Shown: positions 31,942-42,681 of the stretch, in pieces
Numbering within the stretch: the stretch's first letter is position 1
Layout of the letters: each line of letters opens with the position of its first letter
NCBI GenBank assembly: GCA_905221605.1
Contig: CAJNDS010002296.1
Coordinates: 418,058 to 482,057, forward strand
Length of the DNA: 64,000 bases
Reading direction: 5' to 3'
From: Symbiodinium natans
Taxonomy: Eukaryota; Sar; Dinophyceae; Suessiales; Symbiodiniaceae
Notes under the pieces: model-generated
Seen by the model: the letters and a program-made list of their open reading frames with translations, nothing else
Databases searched by the model: none
Told to the model about the DNA's origin: nothing
Program-made: the position numbers and the translations under genes

Positions 31942-32038
31942 GGTTTAGGGTTTAGGGACGGCCCGCAACATTTGGGGTCTCGGGTCTAGGGCCTAGGGTT
32001 TAGGGTTTAGGGTTTAGGGTGGTCTTTCTTGATACTCT

Positions 32039-32142
32039 GCACTGAAAAGAAGACACAACTACCCTCTGATTACTATTCCCTAGTTAAGTACCCTTAAGGC
32101 TCTGTAGCCACTATGAAGGGTAGTCGGGCGCTCTAGGCAGGG
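32039..32142. mobile_element. Possible element, family H
   Basis: Shares ACTACCCTCTG, TTAAGTACCC and CTATGAAGGGTAGT with 34360-34455, in the same order and spacing. Confidence 0.55.
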
Positions 32143-32323
32143 TTCAGGGTTGTTTGAGGCCTTAGGCGTTTATGAAGTTTAGGGGTCCTTCCTTGTATCC
32201 CTCACATCGAAACCCCTGCATAACTTCGTATACCCGCGTAGCCTTGTGTTGTCCCTATTTGCCTGAGCAGCCTCTGCAAAATTCCTGACTACAGACAAAA
32301 GTTCTGTGAAAGTGTTCTTCTAG

Positions 32324-32511
32324 TGCCTGTCGGCATGATGCAAACCGTCATGGACCATCCGAGCCCCCGCCGTTCCAGTCAAGAGGTCGGATCGGTACCA
32401 GGGGAAGCTTCTTGTGCCATTCTTGCTGTTGGGGCCTTGAAGCTGCAACAGCTTCCTTGCTTTAAGGCCAAACACACGACAGGGAGGCAATGTGGCTATA
32501 TACAACCCTAA
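32324..32511 (+). CDS. Unidentified exon or ORF
   Basis: One frame stays open about 60 codons (PVGMMQTVMDHPSPRRSSQE, EASCAILAVGALKLQQLPC) to a TAA in CCCTAA. A second frame over 32381-32440 (GKLLVPFLLLGP) is also open. Confidence 0.4.
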
Positions 32512-32597
32512 ATCCTAAACCTTCCATATGTACCTTAAACTCTACTCGGCCTTGTGAATCCCATATTCTATGCCTGTTTATCTGCCTGCATACTGAG

Positions 32598-32717
32598 GTG
32601 AAGAAAGACTACGTCTCTGGCTTCAAGCGTTCGAGCCTCTACGCCATGGACTGGGCAGGCCTGGGAGTGGAGAGAGCGTTGCGTGGGCTAGCGTCATTGG
32701 AGCCCTGGCGGCCCTAG
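32598..32717 (+). CDS. Unidentified terminal exon
   Basis: CTGAG then 39 codons and TAG: VKKDYVSGFKRSSLYAMDWA then GLGVERALRGLASLEPW. No heptamers follow it, unlike most exon ends here. The next gene is the unusual intronless one. Confidence 0.6.
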   Translation: MKKDYVSGFKRSSLYAMDWAGLGVERALRGLASLEPWRP

Positions 32718-33008
32718 CATGTGGTGGGCATGGCCTTCAGGGGTGCTCTTTGTTGAAATTCGTTTTGCCTGCCAGATACTGTAAGGGTTGTCTTCAGGCA
32801 GAACTCGGGGTTTGTTGAGCTCTGAGCAGTGCTCGTGTCCAAATCGCCTGCTGAGCGGTTTCGAGCTGGCTCTTTGGCTGGTGATTGCCCAGCCGCCGGC
32901 TGGCATGCAGCCAGACAAAAAAAGTGGCACAACACACACTGGGAGAGGCTATGGCTGGCTGGCTTCTTGCCTGTGCGCCTCTTTGCACTGCCCAGATCAT
33001 GGAGGCGG

Positions 33009-33973
33009 ACAGGCAGATGATGAAACCTTGCTGGTTGTGCCCAAAGAGACTCTCGCAGAATTGCTGCAGCTGTCGAAAGGCTGCCAGTTACCTGAGGCAG
33101 ACATCTCCTCATCTCTCGCGCTGCTCGTAGGATCATGCACTTGGGGAAGTCCTGCAATCAGTGAGGGCTCCATCCTCAATGGATTTCCTTCAGGCGACTT
33201 AGGGCAAGATGCACGTGTTCTTCGGCTGCTCATCCATGCAATTGAGAAAGGTGCCAGGTTTGAGTATGGTCGGCCGTTGAAGCCTTCAGCATCCGGAAGA
33301 GCTGCAGCAAACGTGGATTTCCCGGGACGGATTGTGCCAGGTGCGCAGTACTTCATCGCATCCTTCCCGGGGAAGTTTCATCAGGAGTGGAAAAATCTTA
33401 CCCAGGCCATTGAAATTCCACCGCTTGCGTTTTCTTCCCGGATGAGTCCCACCTCAATGGCATGCATTGCACTGACCACCGTGATGGTTTTGAGCGTTGC
33501 TTTTGTGATGCCCTCTATGGGCAAAAGCAACCATGGGGCTGTGCTTGGTTCGAGCTTTGGAAGCAGGCCAGATTCCCGTTGTGGTCTACTTCAACGGGCA
33601 CCACTCGACGTCCGACAAAAGCACCTACAGAGAGCGCTTCCACCTTGGCCATTCTGAGGAACACGATCTCCCTGAGGAAGAAACTGCTTCAAGCTTTGAC
33701 GGCTTGGGCGGATCCCAGAGAGGGGAAGTTGAGTACTTGAAGTCGCTCATCGACCGCGCGACCATATTCAACATGGGCATGAATGAAATGCACTCCGTGG
33801 CCAAAGAAGCAACAAGCACCTGCCCCAAATGTGCTTCACTGTGCATGCGAAGACGTGCTAGGCATGAGGAAGACAGAAGAGATCGCCTCAGAACGTTCGA
33901 ATACATACATTGCGGCGAGTGCAAAACTGAAGTCGTCTATCGCAATTGGTTCGACTACGTGGTTTCAAAATGA
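33009..33973 (+). pseudogene. Intronless gene read in three successive frames
   Basis: Protein-like sequence runs without introns or heptamers but moves frame twice. Frame 1 (to about 33420) has VPKETLAELLQLSKGCQLPE and GAQYFIASFPGKFHQEWKNL. Frame 2 (about 33425-33570) has FFPDESHLNGMHCTDHRDGF and WGCAWFEL. Frame 3 (about 33570-33973) has EAGQIPVVVYFNGHHSTSDK, a zinc-ribbon-like CPKC with HCGEC about 38 residues later, and ends VVSK, TGA. Both shifts go the same way. I do not recognise the family. It could be a decayed retrocopy, two assembly errors or real frameshifting. Confidence 0.6.
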
Positions 33974-34351
33974 ATCGCTCAACACCATGATTTCGCCCAA
34001 AGCCATTTATTGAGCAAAGATGGGCAAAGACCAGTTGATTAGCCTGCAGTCGCAAGTTTTACGTTTTGTGCTCCCAGCCCTGTTGCGAGGTGACAGTTTT
34101 CTTTCAGCTGCTTTTCGCCCTCTTCAAAACAAGAAGCGCCATCAAATGAAAATCAACTGGAGTGTGCCTGCGGCATCCAATCACGGGTGTTTAGCGGTTT
34201 AGCGTTTAGGAAAGATCCTGGTGTGGCTTCGAGCTTGGTTGCCCTTGGTTTCGAGAGTCTGGACCCAGCAAGCGGGTCACGTGACAGCTCGAAACCTTTG
34301 GGGGTTACTATCGTCTAAATATAAAGGGACCACAAGGGAATACGACTGGTA

Positions 34352-34456
34352 ATGATTCCGAGCCCTATTCTACCCTCTGTTTTCCCCTGACTAAGTGCCT
34401 GCTATTCAGGGGCCCTCTAGGCCCTATGAAGGGTAGTTGGGGGCTTCTAAGCCAAG
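34352..34456. mobile_element. Possible element, family H
   Basis: TTCTACCCTCTG ... CTATGAAGGGTAGTTGGG, parallel to 32039-32142. Confidence 0.55.
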
Positions 34457-34647
34457 GACTTACGGGCCTCACGGTTGTCGATTTGGTAGTTGATCATAAA
34501 CATTTGTTTTTTCCCAGAAGGACCCTATATTTTTCTGCCTTATCAACCCATGAGAGGGTTTAGGGTTTAGGGTTCAATTTCCCAGAAGCAGTTGTAGATC
34601 GACCGCCAGTTGGTTTTGGAAAATCCCGCAGCATCCCCCTATGTATC

Positions 34648-34766
34648 TACTGTTTGCTTAAGATCCCCCCAAAGTTGTAAAAATACTACCCTTTTAAGGA
34701 AGAAGATGTTGTTTTTTTCTTTTGGCGGCGAGGGTTCTTAAGCAATTCGTAGGTATAGGGTTCTTA
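34648..34766. mobile_element. Palindromic element, family E
   Basis: CTACTGTTTGCTTAAGATCCC at the left mirrors GGGTTCTTAAGCAATTCGTAG at the right. Confidence 0.75.
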
Positions 34767-34943
34767 AGGGAAGGGCGTTCATGGGGGTAGGTGCCGAGGG
34801 AAGCTTAGGGAGCCTTAGGGAGTAGTGGGGAGTATTAGGGAACCTTGGGCTACATGCCCTCTTGATCCCCCCTCCCTTAAGAAGCTCTAAACCCTTAACC
34901 CCCTAAACCCAAACCCTTTTCAGAACCCTATAACCTGTGGCAG

Positions 34944-34986
34944 GGGACAAGCTCTTAGTCGCCGCAAAGGACGGCCAGCGCCCCAG
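34944..34986 (+). CDS. Unidentified short exon
   Basis: GGCAG|GG then DKLLVAAKDGQRP before AGGGTTTTC. Confidence 0.35.
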
Positions 34987-35481
34987 GGTTTTCGCCCTTG
35001 CAGGGGTTCAGGGCTTAGGGGGTTTGTGGTTTAGGGTTTAGGGTTTAGGGTTTTCAGGTTGCCTATTAAAACCATAAGCGCCCCGCTGCCCTGCGGCCCT
35101 AAACTTAGGGATATTTGGAATTGATTTTTTTGTTTTTGTTCTAGTTTTGCTATATTTCCAAGTTCGGTATAGCAAACCTGTAGCTCCTTGGGAGAGCGGG
35201 CCCCACCCATAACCCCAAGCCCCCCAACCCCCAAACCTTGCCGGAAGTCTAATATAGGCCCCAAAGCCAAACCCTCCGCCGTTTTGTAGGTCTTAGTTGC
35301 CCTAAACCCTAAACCCTCGATCGCCTCTAATCCCCAAACCTAAACGGGCGTGTTTTTGAGAGCCCCCGGCTCGGATCTGACCCTAAACTTCCGAACCCTG
35401 AACCCTGAACCTTAAACAACCCTCAACCCTAAACCCTAAACCCTCATGATTTTAAGTGAGGCCCAGGTATCCGCCTGCAGG

Positions 35482-35556
35482 ACGTCGAGCGAGGCCTGCC
35501 GTCTACCCATCCTCGAACATCCTCAGAGTTCGGGAACCCCAAAAGCCGTAAACGGC
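35482..35556 (+). CDS. Exon candidate, frame unresolved
   Basis: Three forward frames are open: VSACRTSSEACRLPILEHP, a frame with ARPAVYPSSNILRVREP ending TAA, and DVERGLPSTHPRTSSE after a second CAG. Something is coding here but the frame is not clear. Confidence 0.3.
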
Positions 35557-35600
35557 CTAAACTCTGCACGCACACAGGGTTTAAGGTTTAGGGTTTAGGG

Positions 35601-35696
35601 TTGGGCTGTTCCCCCTTTACTAGCAGTCCTTAATAGGAAATATAGGGGTACCAGAATACCCATTAAGGACTGTTAGTATAAGGGGGAGCATCCCAA
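35601..35696. mobile_element. Palindromic element, family A
   Basis: TTGGGCTGTTCCCCC to GGGGGAGCATCCCAA with inner CAGTCCTTAATAGG and CCCATTAAGGACTG arms. Confidence 0.9.
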
Positions 35697-36158
35697 ACTC
35701 GACACTCATACAGCCTGAAAAACCGTAAACCCTAAACCCTACATTCATACAGCCTAAACTGACCTAAACCCCCCAAAAACTCTGTGGGCTCAGGGCTGAG
35801 GGTCCAGAACTCTTTTTTGGTTTCCCCAAGCATTCTTCAGTTTCCCAGCAAAGGGTTCCTGAGAGTCGTCCGCCTTCACTCCTTCATTCAGTTGGTTTAG
35901 GGTTTGAGGGGTTGTAGGGTTGAGGGTTCATAGGATTTAGGGTTTAGGGTTTTAGGGGTTCTAGAGTTGAGGGTTCGTAAGGCTTGAAAGGGATTCCAAG
36001 GGGGACACCTGAGAACTGCACAGTTCCAGTTTCTCACTTTGGGAAATGGAGAAAACCCGAATAGGGCTTAGTGTTTGGCGTTTAGGGGGCTTAAAACAGC
36101 CAGGTTCTTGAAGTATGGGACTTGTGTGCTGGCGAGTTGACATGCTCTTCACTTAACC

Positions 36159-36278
36159 ATGCAATACATGAATCAAACATTGTTTATCATCTATAATACC
36201 CTTCTCGGATTGCCCCAATTTGCATGTGCCATCGTAGGGGCCGTGCTGCTCAACGTCAAGCTCTCCCTTGTTGCTTAG
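36159..36278 (+). CDS. Membrane helix exon, transporter-like
   Basis: 39 codons and TAG: MNQTLFIIYNTLLGLPQFA then CAIVGAVLLNVKLSLVA, one long hydrophobic helix. The YNTLLGLPQ motif resembles the N-LPQ helix of MFS sugar-cation (GPH/SLC45) transporters, where it lies near the C-terminus. Could be an exon of such a gene or a small membrane ORF. A single helix cannot settle this. Confidence 0.45.
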   Translation: MQYMNQTLFIIYNTLLGLPQFACAIVGAVLLNVKLSLVA

Positions 36279-36820
36279 CTTCTGGAACTCTTCTGTGCTC
36301 AATGTATGGATGGCTTTCGAACTTAGACCTTAAATTCTAGATGTACAAGGAGTCTCAAAGCAAAAGCCTATACACTCCAACTCATAGACCCCCAGTCCAA
36401 CCCTGCAGCCTCAGGGTTAGGGTCCGAAGGTGACGAGGAGCGGAGTTGGCCAGGAGAGCCCCGCACCCAGGTCTTGGGTTTAGGGCTCATGGGGCTCCAA
36501 ATCCTAAACCCTAACTGACGGTAACTGACGGTTGAGGGCTTTAGGGGCCCTGAACCCTCACTCGTCACAGAGAGGGGGCCGTTGTGAAGCAACCTGACGA
36601 GATCCGTGATGTTTATCCACATAGGACCCTGGGTCCAAGAGGAGCTGTAGGAAAAACGTTCGGAGGGGTTTAGGATGTTCAGGGGGCCAGCCTAGGTAAA
36701 GTGCCTCGAAGTGGCTTTGGGACCCCAAGCCCTAAACCCTAGGGGCAGTGGCGTGCCACTTGCGCGGAACTCCTAAACCGAAACCCTAAACCCTAATTCC
36801 TCAGCCCTAAACCTTCCTAG

Positions 36821-36926
36821 GTGGATGAGCATCCGCACAGATCCCAACGACCCCCGCATAGCTGCTGCTGTTGCCTGGAATGGCAAGCCTTGCCCTGAGA
36901 TCCCGATTCCTCTGTGCCTGTGCAGG
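36821..36926 (+). CDS. Unidentified exon
   Basis: TCCTAG|G then WMSIRTDPNDPRIAAAVAWN and GKPCPEIPIPLCLCR, closing AGG|GTTTAG. Confidence 0.5.
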
Positions 36927-37130
36927 GTTTAGGGTTTAGGGCTTATACGGCTTACAGGGCATTACAGGGTTCATCCTGTGGGGGGGGGGGGCATAGAGGG
37001 TATCATATGGTTGTTAGAGTTTTTTGGTACACCGAGCCCTGAGGGTGCTCGTGCACATCCGCACGACAATGTGCGAAGGGGGAACCCTGGTCTCCCGAAA
37101 CCAGCTGAACCCTAAACCCCAAGCCTTGAA

Positions 37131-37221
37131 TATAGGGGTTGGAATAGATACTACTACTATTCCCTTAGGGTTTCCTTTATAATTCCCCCCCCCCCCCCCC
37201 CAAAACCTTCTAATTCTTCAG
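37131..37221. mobile_element. Element, family C
   Basis: GGAATAGATACTACTACTATTCCCTTAGGG, TTTATAATT and a terminal CTAATTCTTCAG shared with 41962-42062 and 47455-47582. Its TTCAG end is a usable acceptor for the next exon. Confidence 0.65.
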
Positions 37222-37256
37222 GCAGCCTATGTTACTCAATGGTGTTTTGCCGGCAG

Positions 37257-37311
37257 GTTCTCAGCCTCTTAAAGACCCCACCAGAGCCTGATGCTCCCGA
37301 TGGCTGTGCTG
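37257..37311 (+). CDS. Unidentified exon
   Basis: GGCAG then VLSLLKTPPEPDAPDGCA, closing G|GTAGGT (canonical). Confidence 0.5.
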
Positions 37312-37746
37312 GTAGGTGTTATGTGGCTTATGGGGCTTTTATGGCTTATAGGGCTTACGAGGTTGCATTCCCTCCACATGAAAGCTTGAGCACCCCCGGC
37401 TTCCTGATATGAACCTGTTCCGATTCTGTCGCTGCGTTTCTCCATACTAACGAGAATCATATCTCGAAACTCAGATGTTCCCATCGCCATGTTGAACATC
37501 CCCAATAATCAATGTCTCAACAACTCCGACTACTACGCGATTGGACCATATCCCTGGACCCTAAACATCATTCTGCGCCCTATACCCTATAAACCCTTTA
37601 ACTCACGCCCGATAAACCCTATAGACCCTACGAACCCTAAAGACCCTTTAAACCCTGCCTACACCCTCCACCCTAAACCCAGAACCCTCCACCCTAAACC
37701 CTAAACTCCAAGCTCTTACCTACCGGGGGGAGGGGGGGGGATCAGC

Positions 37747-37829
37747 TCCCATTGCGCCTCTCTGAGGTTCAAGATCTTCGACACCAGGTCTTCGAGCCCT
37801 GTGCTTATGGCCCCGTTGCGCGTGTAGGA
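37747..37829 (+). CDS. Exon candidate, frame unresolved
   Basis: After GATCAG two frames are open: LPLRLSEVQDLRHQVFEP and SHCASLRFKIFDTRSSSPV, the second ending TAG at 37829. Confidence 0.35.
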
Positions 37830-37888
37830 AGGTACCCTCCTAAACCCTAAACCCTAAACCCTAAACCCTGATTTTCGGAGACCCCCAG

Positions 37889-39759
37889 GTAGTTCCGTTT
37901 TTGACGTGGACTTGAAAAAGACAGCGCCATCGATGCGGGACCCCGCCTCAATGTTCTGGTACTTGGAGGTTCATGGTACTTGTTAACCAAATATAACTAA
38001 CTGTACTTATAGCTTCCTATATCCATATTAGGGCACTTAAAAGGGCTTATCAGTGGGTTATAAGTACAGTTATGATTGGTTAATAAGTGCCATGAACCTC
38101 CAAGTGGTCTTCGCTGATATGAGCAAGTCAGATCGGGAAGGCGTGCCACGACGTCAGGACTTCCTGCATCTCTGCTGGTCTCCCGACTCTAAGACCATCG
38201 CCCTCAATAATCGCAGCGAGCTCATCAGCACTGCAAGCTCGTGCAAAGTTGGTTTAGGGTTTAGGGTTTAGGGTTCCTTGCGCTTTCTGCCTTGATGGAC
38301 AGCTGCACTGTGAACTACCCAGGCAATGATCAGATCTACCTTCTGAGCCTGAAGACTCCGAAGGGTGACAACCACCTGAAGCTAGGTCTGGGCCTGTGCA
38401 GAGGTTAAGGCTTTGCATGTTCTCCCTTATACTAGCAGTCCTGAATAGGAATTTATAGTAACCCCCCTATTTTAATCCCTATTAAGGACTCTTAGCATAT
38501 ATAAGGGGGAGCATCCCAAGTGTTTCCTGTAGGAGACATGAAAGACGGGGGGGGTGCCCATGCCAAGGCTCTTCGAAGAACCTGAACCTGGAGGCCTGGA
38601 ACGACCCTTAAAACCCTAAAAGCCCTGAAGCCCCTAAACCCTAAAACCCCTAAAACCCTAAACCCTAAAAACCCTAAAAACCCTAAATCCAAAACCCTAA
38701 AAACCCTTACCCTAAACCTTAAGAATCAGGGCCCCGCACCCGTCGCGCAGAGGTGAACCAGATGTCCTTTACGCCGACTGGGGAGAGCTTGTGGGTCGCG
38801 GCCGGCGGGACGCCAGGCGAGGGGTGGCTATTTAGGGTTTTGGGTGGAGGGTTCGCTTCATAGGCTTTATAGGCTTTGGCTGGGGTTTAGGGTTTAGGGT
38901 TTAGGGTTTAGGAGGGCTTAGGAGGGCTTAGGAGGGTTTAGGAGGGTTTAGAGGGTTTAGGAGAGTTTAGGAGGGTTTAGGAGGGTTTAGGGTGAAGACT
39001 CCCATTATTCAGGAACGCACCTTGGATCATTATTGAGGATCCCTATGAAGTGTAAGGTTCTTTTGCTTAAGCAAGGGGTCTCGGGCGAGTCTGCGCGAAG
39101 GCAAAATCCACATCTTCCCCTCGCACACGCTCCAGACGAGTGAGGAGCCTGTTGGGACCTTACTGTGCCGTGCCTTTGCTACCCCAAACCCTAAACCCTA
39201 AACTCTGAACCCTGAACCCTGAACCCTGAACCCTAAACCCGAATCAAACCCCTGAACTCTAAACGAGCGCTCCGCCAGGTCATCGCTCACAATTGGGCAG
39301 CTGGGCAGGAATAGAGAGCGGCTGAGGGGAGCAAACCCTAAACCCTAAACCCAGGGTTTCGGGCTGAACCGGCTTCGAGTTTTTCAAATCCAATCGCCAT
39401 CACACCACTCAGACAGCCATCTCCATGGCCGCCGATCCCACAGGCACCGGGTCGTTTAGGGGTTCAGGGTTTAGGGTTTAACTAGGGTTTAGGGTTTAGG
39501 GTTTAGGGTTTAGGGTCGCAACAAAAGAGCGATTGACATTGAGGGTTTGGGGTTTAGGTCCCTTGTAAGGTTCCCATTGCAAGAAGGAGGCTTATGTGCA
39601 GGGCACCAAATGAGACCCTAAGCGAGAGACCTGCCCATGTGGGTTGTTCGAAGTTCGGGAATGAATTCGGGTTAAGGATTCAGGGTTCAGGGCCCCAATT
39701 GTCCCATGCCAGGACACTACATGTGCACTGGCGGAGCAGATGGACTTATCTGTGTGTGG
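37889..39759 (+). CDS. THOC3/TEX1-like WD40 protein, middle part
   Basis: Exons 37889-37975, 38105-38212, 38323-38385, 38751-38816, 39101-39144, 39279-39299, 39412-39442 and 39713-39759. Joined they give QDFLHLCWSPDSKTIALNNR, NDQIYLLSLKTPKGDNHLKL, EVNQMSFTPTGESLWVAAGG, TPGKIHIFPSHTLQTSE, VIAHNWA, TAISMAADPTG and HYMCTGGADGLICVW. Order and spacing match the WD repeats of THOC3, an mRNA-export THO complex subunit (CWSPDG-TIA, EVN, AH, DP-G, TG-ADG-LW). Donors are mainly GC, with one GA at 39145. Exon lengths of 21-108 bp. The first exon join and the 3' end are least certain. Confidence 0.8.
37961..38105. mobile_element. Palindromic element, family F, forming an intron
   Basis: ACTTGGAGGTTCATGG and CCATGAACCTCCAAGT termini. 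The inferred intron (37976 to 38104) has its GT just inside the left arm and its AG within the right terminus. Confidence 0.75.
38414..38520. mobile_element. Palindromic element, family A
   Basis: GCATGTTCTCCC to GGGGGAGCATCCCAAG, lying inside the THOC3-like intron 38386-38750. Confidence 0.85.
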
Positions 39760-40332
39760 GTCAGTGCCCCAAGGGACAAGTGTTTCAGGCATAGGGTTTA
39801 GTTGGGTTTTTTGGGCTGTAGCTGTGCTTCTGCATCGCATCCACGAGAGTTCCGAAGGTGCACACATTCCAGGTTCAGAACGCTTTGCTCAACCCTGAAC
39901 CCGTCGCTCAGGAACACAGGCAGCCGCTGTGCCTCAGGTGCTTCCTTCATCCTGGGCAGGTGCCTATCGGCTCGCCAGTAGCTCCTACCCTGTACTGGCT
40001 TTAGGATTCAATGGGGGGGGGTCCCAAAACAGAGGTACCCTTTTGGGGCGTTCCTAGAAGAAGGATGAGATTCTTTCAGGATATGTTTTGGCACCCCTAA
40101 TTAATTTTGCCGTTTAGGAAGGTATAGTTTGGACGGTTAAGGGAGGAGTAGAGAACTAAACCCTGGCGCTGTGGTTAGCCCATCGCCGTGCCTACAGGCA
40201 AGGGATGGCTGACTCACTTAATTCACTGAATTGGAATCCGTTTTAGTCGCCAGGCGTCTCGCTTCGTGACAGTCCGCATGACCGATTGCATAAACCCGAA
40301 ACCCGAAACCCTAAACCACAAACCCACGGAAG

Positions 40333-40693
40333 GTCATCACGAATGTGGACTTCAACTACAATGGCACTCTGATTGCATGGGGCACTGGTGCAGGCCGAGT
40401 GGCATTGGTGGGAGTTCAGGATTTAGGTATTTAGGGATTAGGGGTTTAGGGCTTAGGGATTACGTATACAGTTTAGTAGGAGTTTTTGGGGCTTTTTGTT
40501 TAGTAAGTTGAGCTGTTGGGAAACTCGAGCGAAGCGCACTGGGGGCCCCAAACGCTAAACTCTAAGCCCTTGTGCCGCGAACCCAACTAAACTCCTTACC
40601 ATCGGGAGGCGAGCGGAGCCTGACCCTCATGGGCTCCAACACAGCCATTCCGCCATGTCCTCAGGGGCATACCAGAAACTCAGCTACGAGTAG
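40333..40693 (+). CDS. WD40 protein 3' end
   Basis: Exon 40333-40393 (VITNVDFNYNGTLIAWGTGA) and terminal exon 40665-40693 (AYQKLSYE, TAG) join in phase across a GC-AG intron. NVDF-YNGTLIA is a WD-repeat strand pair, similar to the last repeat of Bub3/Rae1 proteins. It may be the end of the THOC3-like gene or a second WD40 gene. Exons between 39760 and 40332 are not resolved. Confidence 0.55.
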
Positions 40694-41159
40694 GCTTACA
40701 ACAAGCACCCCCGAAAAGAATGTGCCTTTCAGCTATAGCCCTAGTGATGTACTTAATCTAACTCCGAAGCCCAAAACCTAAACTCGAAATGCTGGAAACT
40801 ACATACGAAGCTTCCTGTGCAGCTTCCATGGCTTAGGGGCATGGCGTTGAGGCCTTATCGGGTTCATAGGGCATGCGCGGTTTAGGGCTTGTAGGGTTTA
40901 TAGGTCTATAGGGTTTGTAGGGCATGTAGGGACTAGGGCTTGCAATTGGGGCTTAAGGGTTTATTGGGTTTACAGGTTCAAGAGGGTCTACGTTAGGACG
41001 GGAGTGGCCTGATCCGGGAGTCAATTCAATGTAGCGCAACCTCAGAAGCACGCACGGCATGCGCTGACAAAGGTACTACCAGGACCTCACCCCAGCCACC
41101 GTCACCCATCTGAGGCAAGGCTGCAGACGGAGCCATTGTTCCCTTTAAGTGGCACAAGG

Positions 41160-41285
41160 AGGGACTTATTATATTCCTATAATATACCTTATGTAGTAAT
41201 CGCCGAATACCTAAGTAGCCCGAAATAGCCCCTAAACAACCCCGAAGGTCCCTAGTAAGGGTCCCTCCATTAGTCCCCTGATTCT
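41160..41285. mobile_element. Possible element, family D
   Basis: Second copy of ATACCTAAGTAGCCC and AAGGTCCCTAGTAAGGGTCCCT (see 23568-23645). Confidence 0.45.
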
Positions 41286-41401
41286 TGTGAACTGCACTCG
41301 TGCCAGGTGGCATTCATCCAAGAACGCATGGCTCCCAGGTGAATTGCCATGCCTCAGACAGCTCAGGGCTTCGGGTTTAGAACTTAGGGTTTAGGGTGTA
41401 G

Positions 41402-41533
41402 GGCCTGGCAAGCACAAGAAAGCTTGGAAAGGTCCTGGCCTACAGCCTCAATGCCAGTCAAATGCCAGAAGAGCCGGGTGCTCAGAGCATCGCAACACCC
41501 AGCAGCCCGTCGACTAGGCTGCGACTAGGCTAG
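41402..41533 (+). CDS. Unidentified terminal exon
   Basis: After TTTAGGGTGTAG it reads 43 codons, TRKLGKVLAYSLNASQMPEE then a Ser/Pro tail, to TAG. A second frame with KHKKAWKGPG is also open. Confidence 0.4.
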   Translation, partial: GLASTRKLGKVLAYSLNASQMPEEPGAQSIATPSSPSTRLRLG

Positions 41534-41718
41534 TCAGCCACACCCGAAACGCTAAACCGAGGTCTCCAGGCTTTCCAGGTTCCCGGCTACATAGCCCTTA
41601 CTTTGCACAGCTCCTAAATTGTAAAACCTAAAGACTACAAGCCCTTAAGCCCCATGTCCTAGTGGCTCTGGTTCCTAAAATACCTATTGGTTCCCTGGTG
41701 GCCGAGTCGACCACACAG

Positions 41719-41767
41719 AGATCGGCGCGGCTACAACAAGGATATGCCTGTCATCCAGCTGCTGAAG
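41719..41767 (+). CDS. Unidentified short exon
   Basis: CACAG|A then DRRGYNKDMPVIQLLK and AAG|GTGGGT. Good borders. Confidence 0.5.
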
Positions 41768-41961
41768 GTGGGTATTGGGGAATTTGGGTTTAGGGTTTTG
41801 GGAATTGGGAATTGGGGTTGGCGCGCAGCATGTGCTTGGCATTCGGAAGTCGTCAGAGACTCCACTATCCCTCCAGTCTTCCTGAAACCATTATTTTTTG
41901 GAAGTCCAGCGGTACCCTTTTGCCCTTTGTTGGGCACTGGGCTCCTGTATATACAAGTAAC

Positions 41962-42062
41962 CACCATCTATAGGGGTCGGTATAATTACTAATATTATTC
42001 CCTCAGGGTCCCTTTATAATTATACTAGTAACCCCAAAAGCCCTATTCCAATTCTTCAGGCC
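41962..42062. mobile_element. Element, family C
   Basis: TACTAATATTATTCCCTCAGGGTCCC, TTTATAATTATA and AATTCTTCAGGCCCC shared with the 47455 copy. Confidence 0.65.
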
Positions 42063-42371
42063 CCTAAATTACCCTCTTTGTAAGTAATTTTGACGCGACC
42101 CGCCTCGGCCGCAAACTGCCCAATCGGTTTGAAGGTGCTGTTAGGCTTCGGGGCTTTGCGGCGCCGTGCAATTTTCCGGTTCCAGCGCGCAGGCTCATGT
42201 AAAGACCAGGCCCCCAGGTCCCCCCACCCTTTAAACCTACCCCGGCTTGTTTCTCGTATTTTACCACCCTGGACCCTCAACCCTAAACCCTAAACCCCAC
42301 ACCCTAAACCCTAAACCCTAAACCCTGCAAGCCCCCCCCCCCACCCCCGCCCCCCGCGCCCACCCCTGCAG

Positions 42372-42450
42372 CTTCCGGACGATCTCTGATCTGGGCGGAG
42401 GGTCCGCGCGGCTCGCATCGAGTAAAGGGCTGCTGCACTCGTGGGGTTGA
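42372..42450 (+). CDS. Unidentified terminal exon
   Basis: TGCAG|C then FRTISDLGGGSARLASSKGL, LHSWG and TGA. CCCTAAA before. Confidence 0.45.
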
Positions 42451-42681
42451 GGGAGGTTGAGGGTTTAGGGGTTTGGGGGTTGAGGGTTCAGGGTGTAGGG
42501 TTTAGGGTTTAGGGTGGAGGGGTGTAGGGGTGTAGGGTGTAGGGCTATGAAGGGTGTAGGGTTTAGGGGAGGTCTTTTAGGGTGTATAGGGTGCAGGCTG
42601 GAGGGATGACTCATGTTGACATGCAGTCTGCAGTCGCGTCTGGCACAGCTCTTGGGCCGCTTCTGAACTCGTGGTTCCAAG

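Larger units (their letters stand above)
33974..34943 (+). other. Intergenic stretch with elements
   Basis: A 60-codon open frame at 34020-34202 has no family features and may be 3' flank of the broken gene. Two palindromic elements (34352-34456, 34648-34766) and few heptamers follow. Confidence 0.5.

Noticed and set aside
32788-33657. Single 289-codon gene
   Set aside because: Its last 80 codons look random while two other frames carry the protein-like sequence, and the first 70 overlap non-coding-looking sequence.
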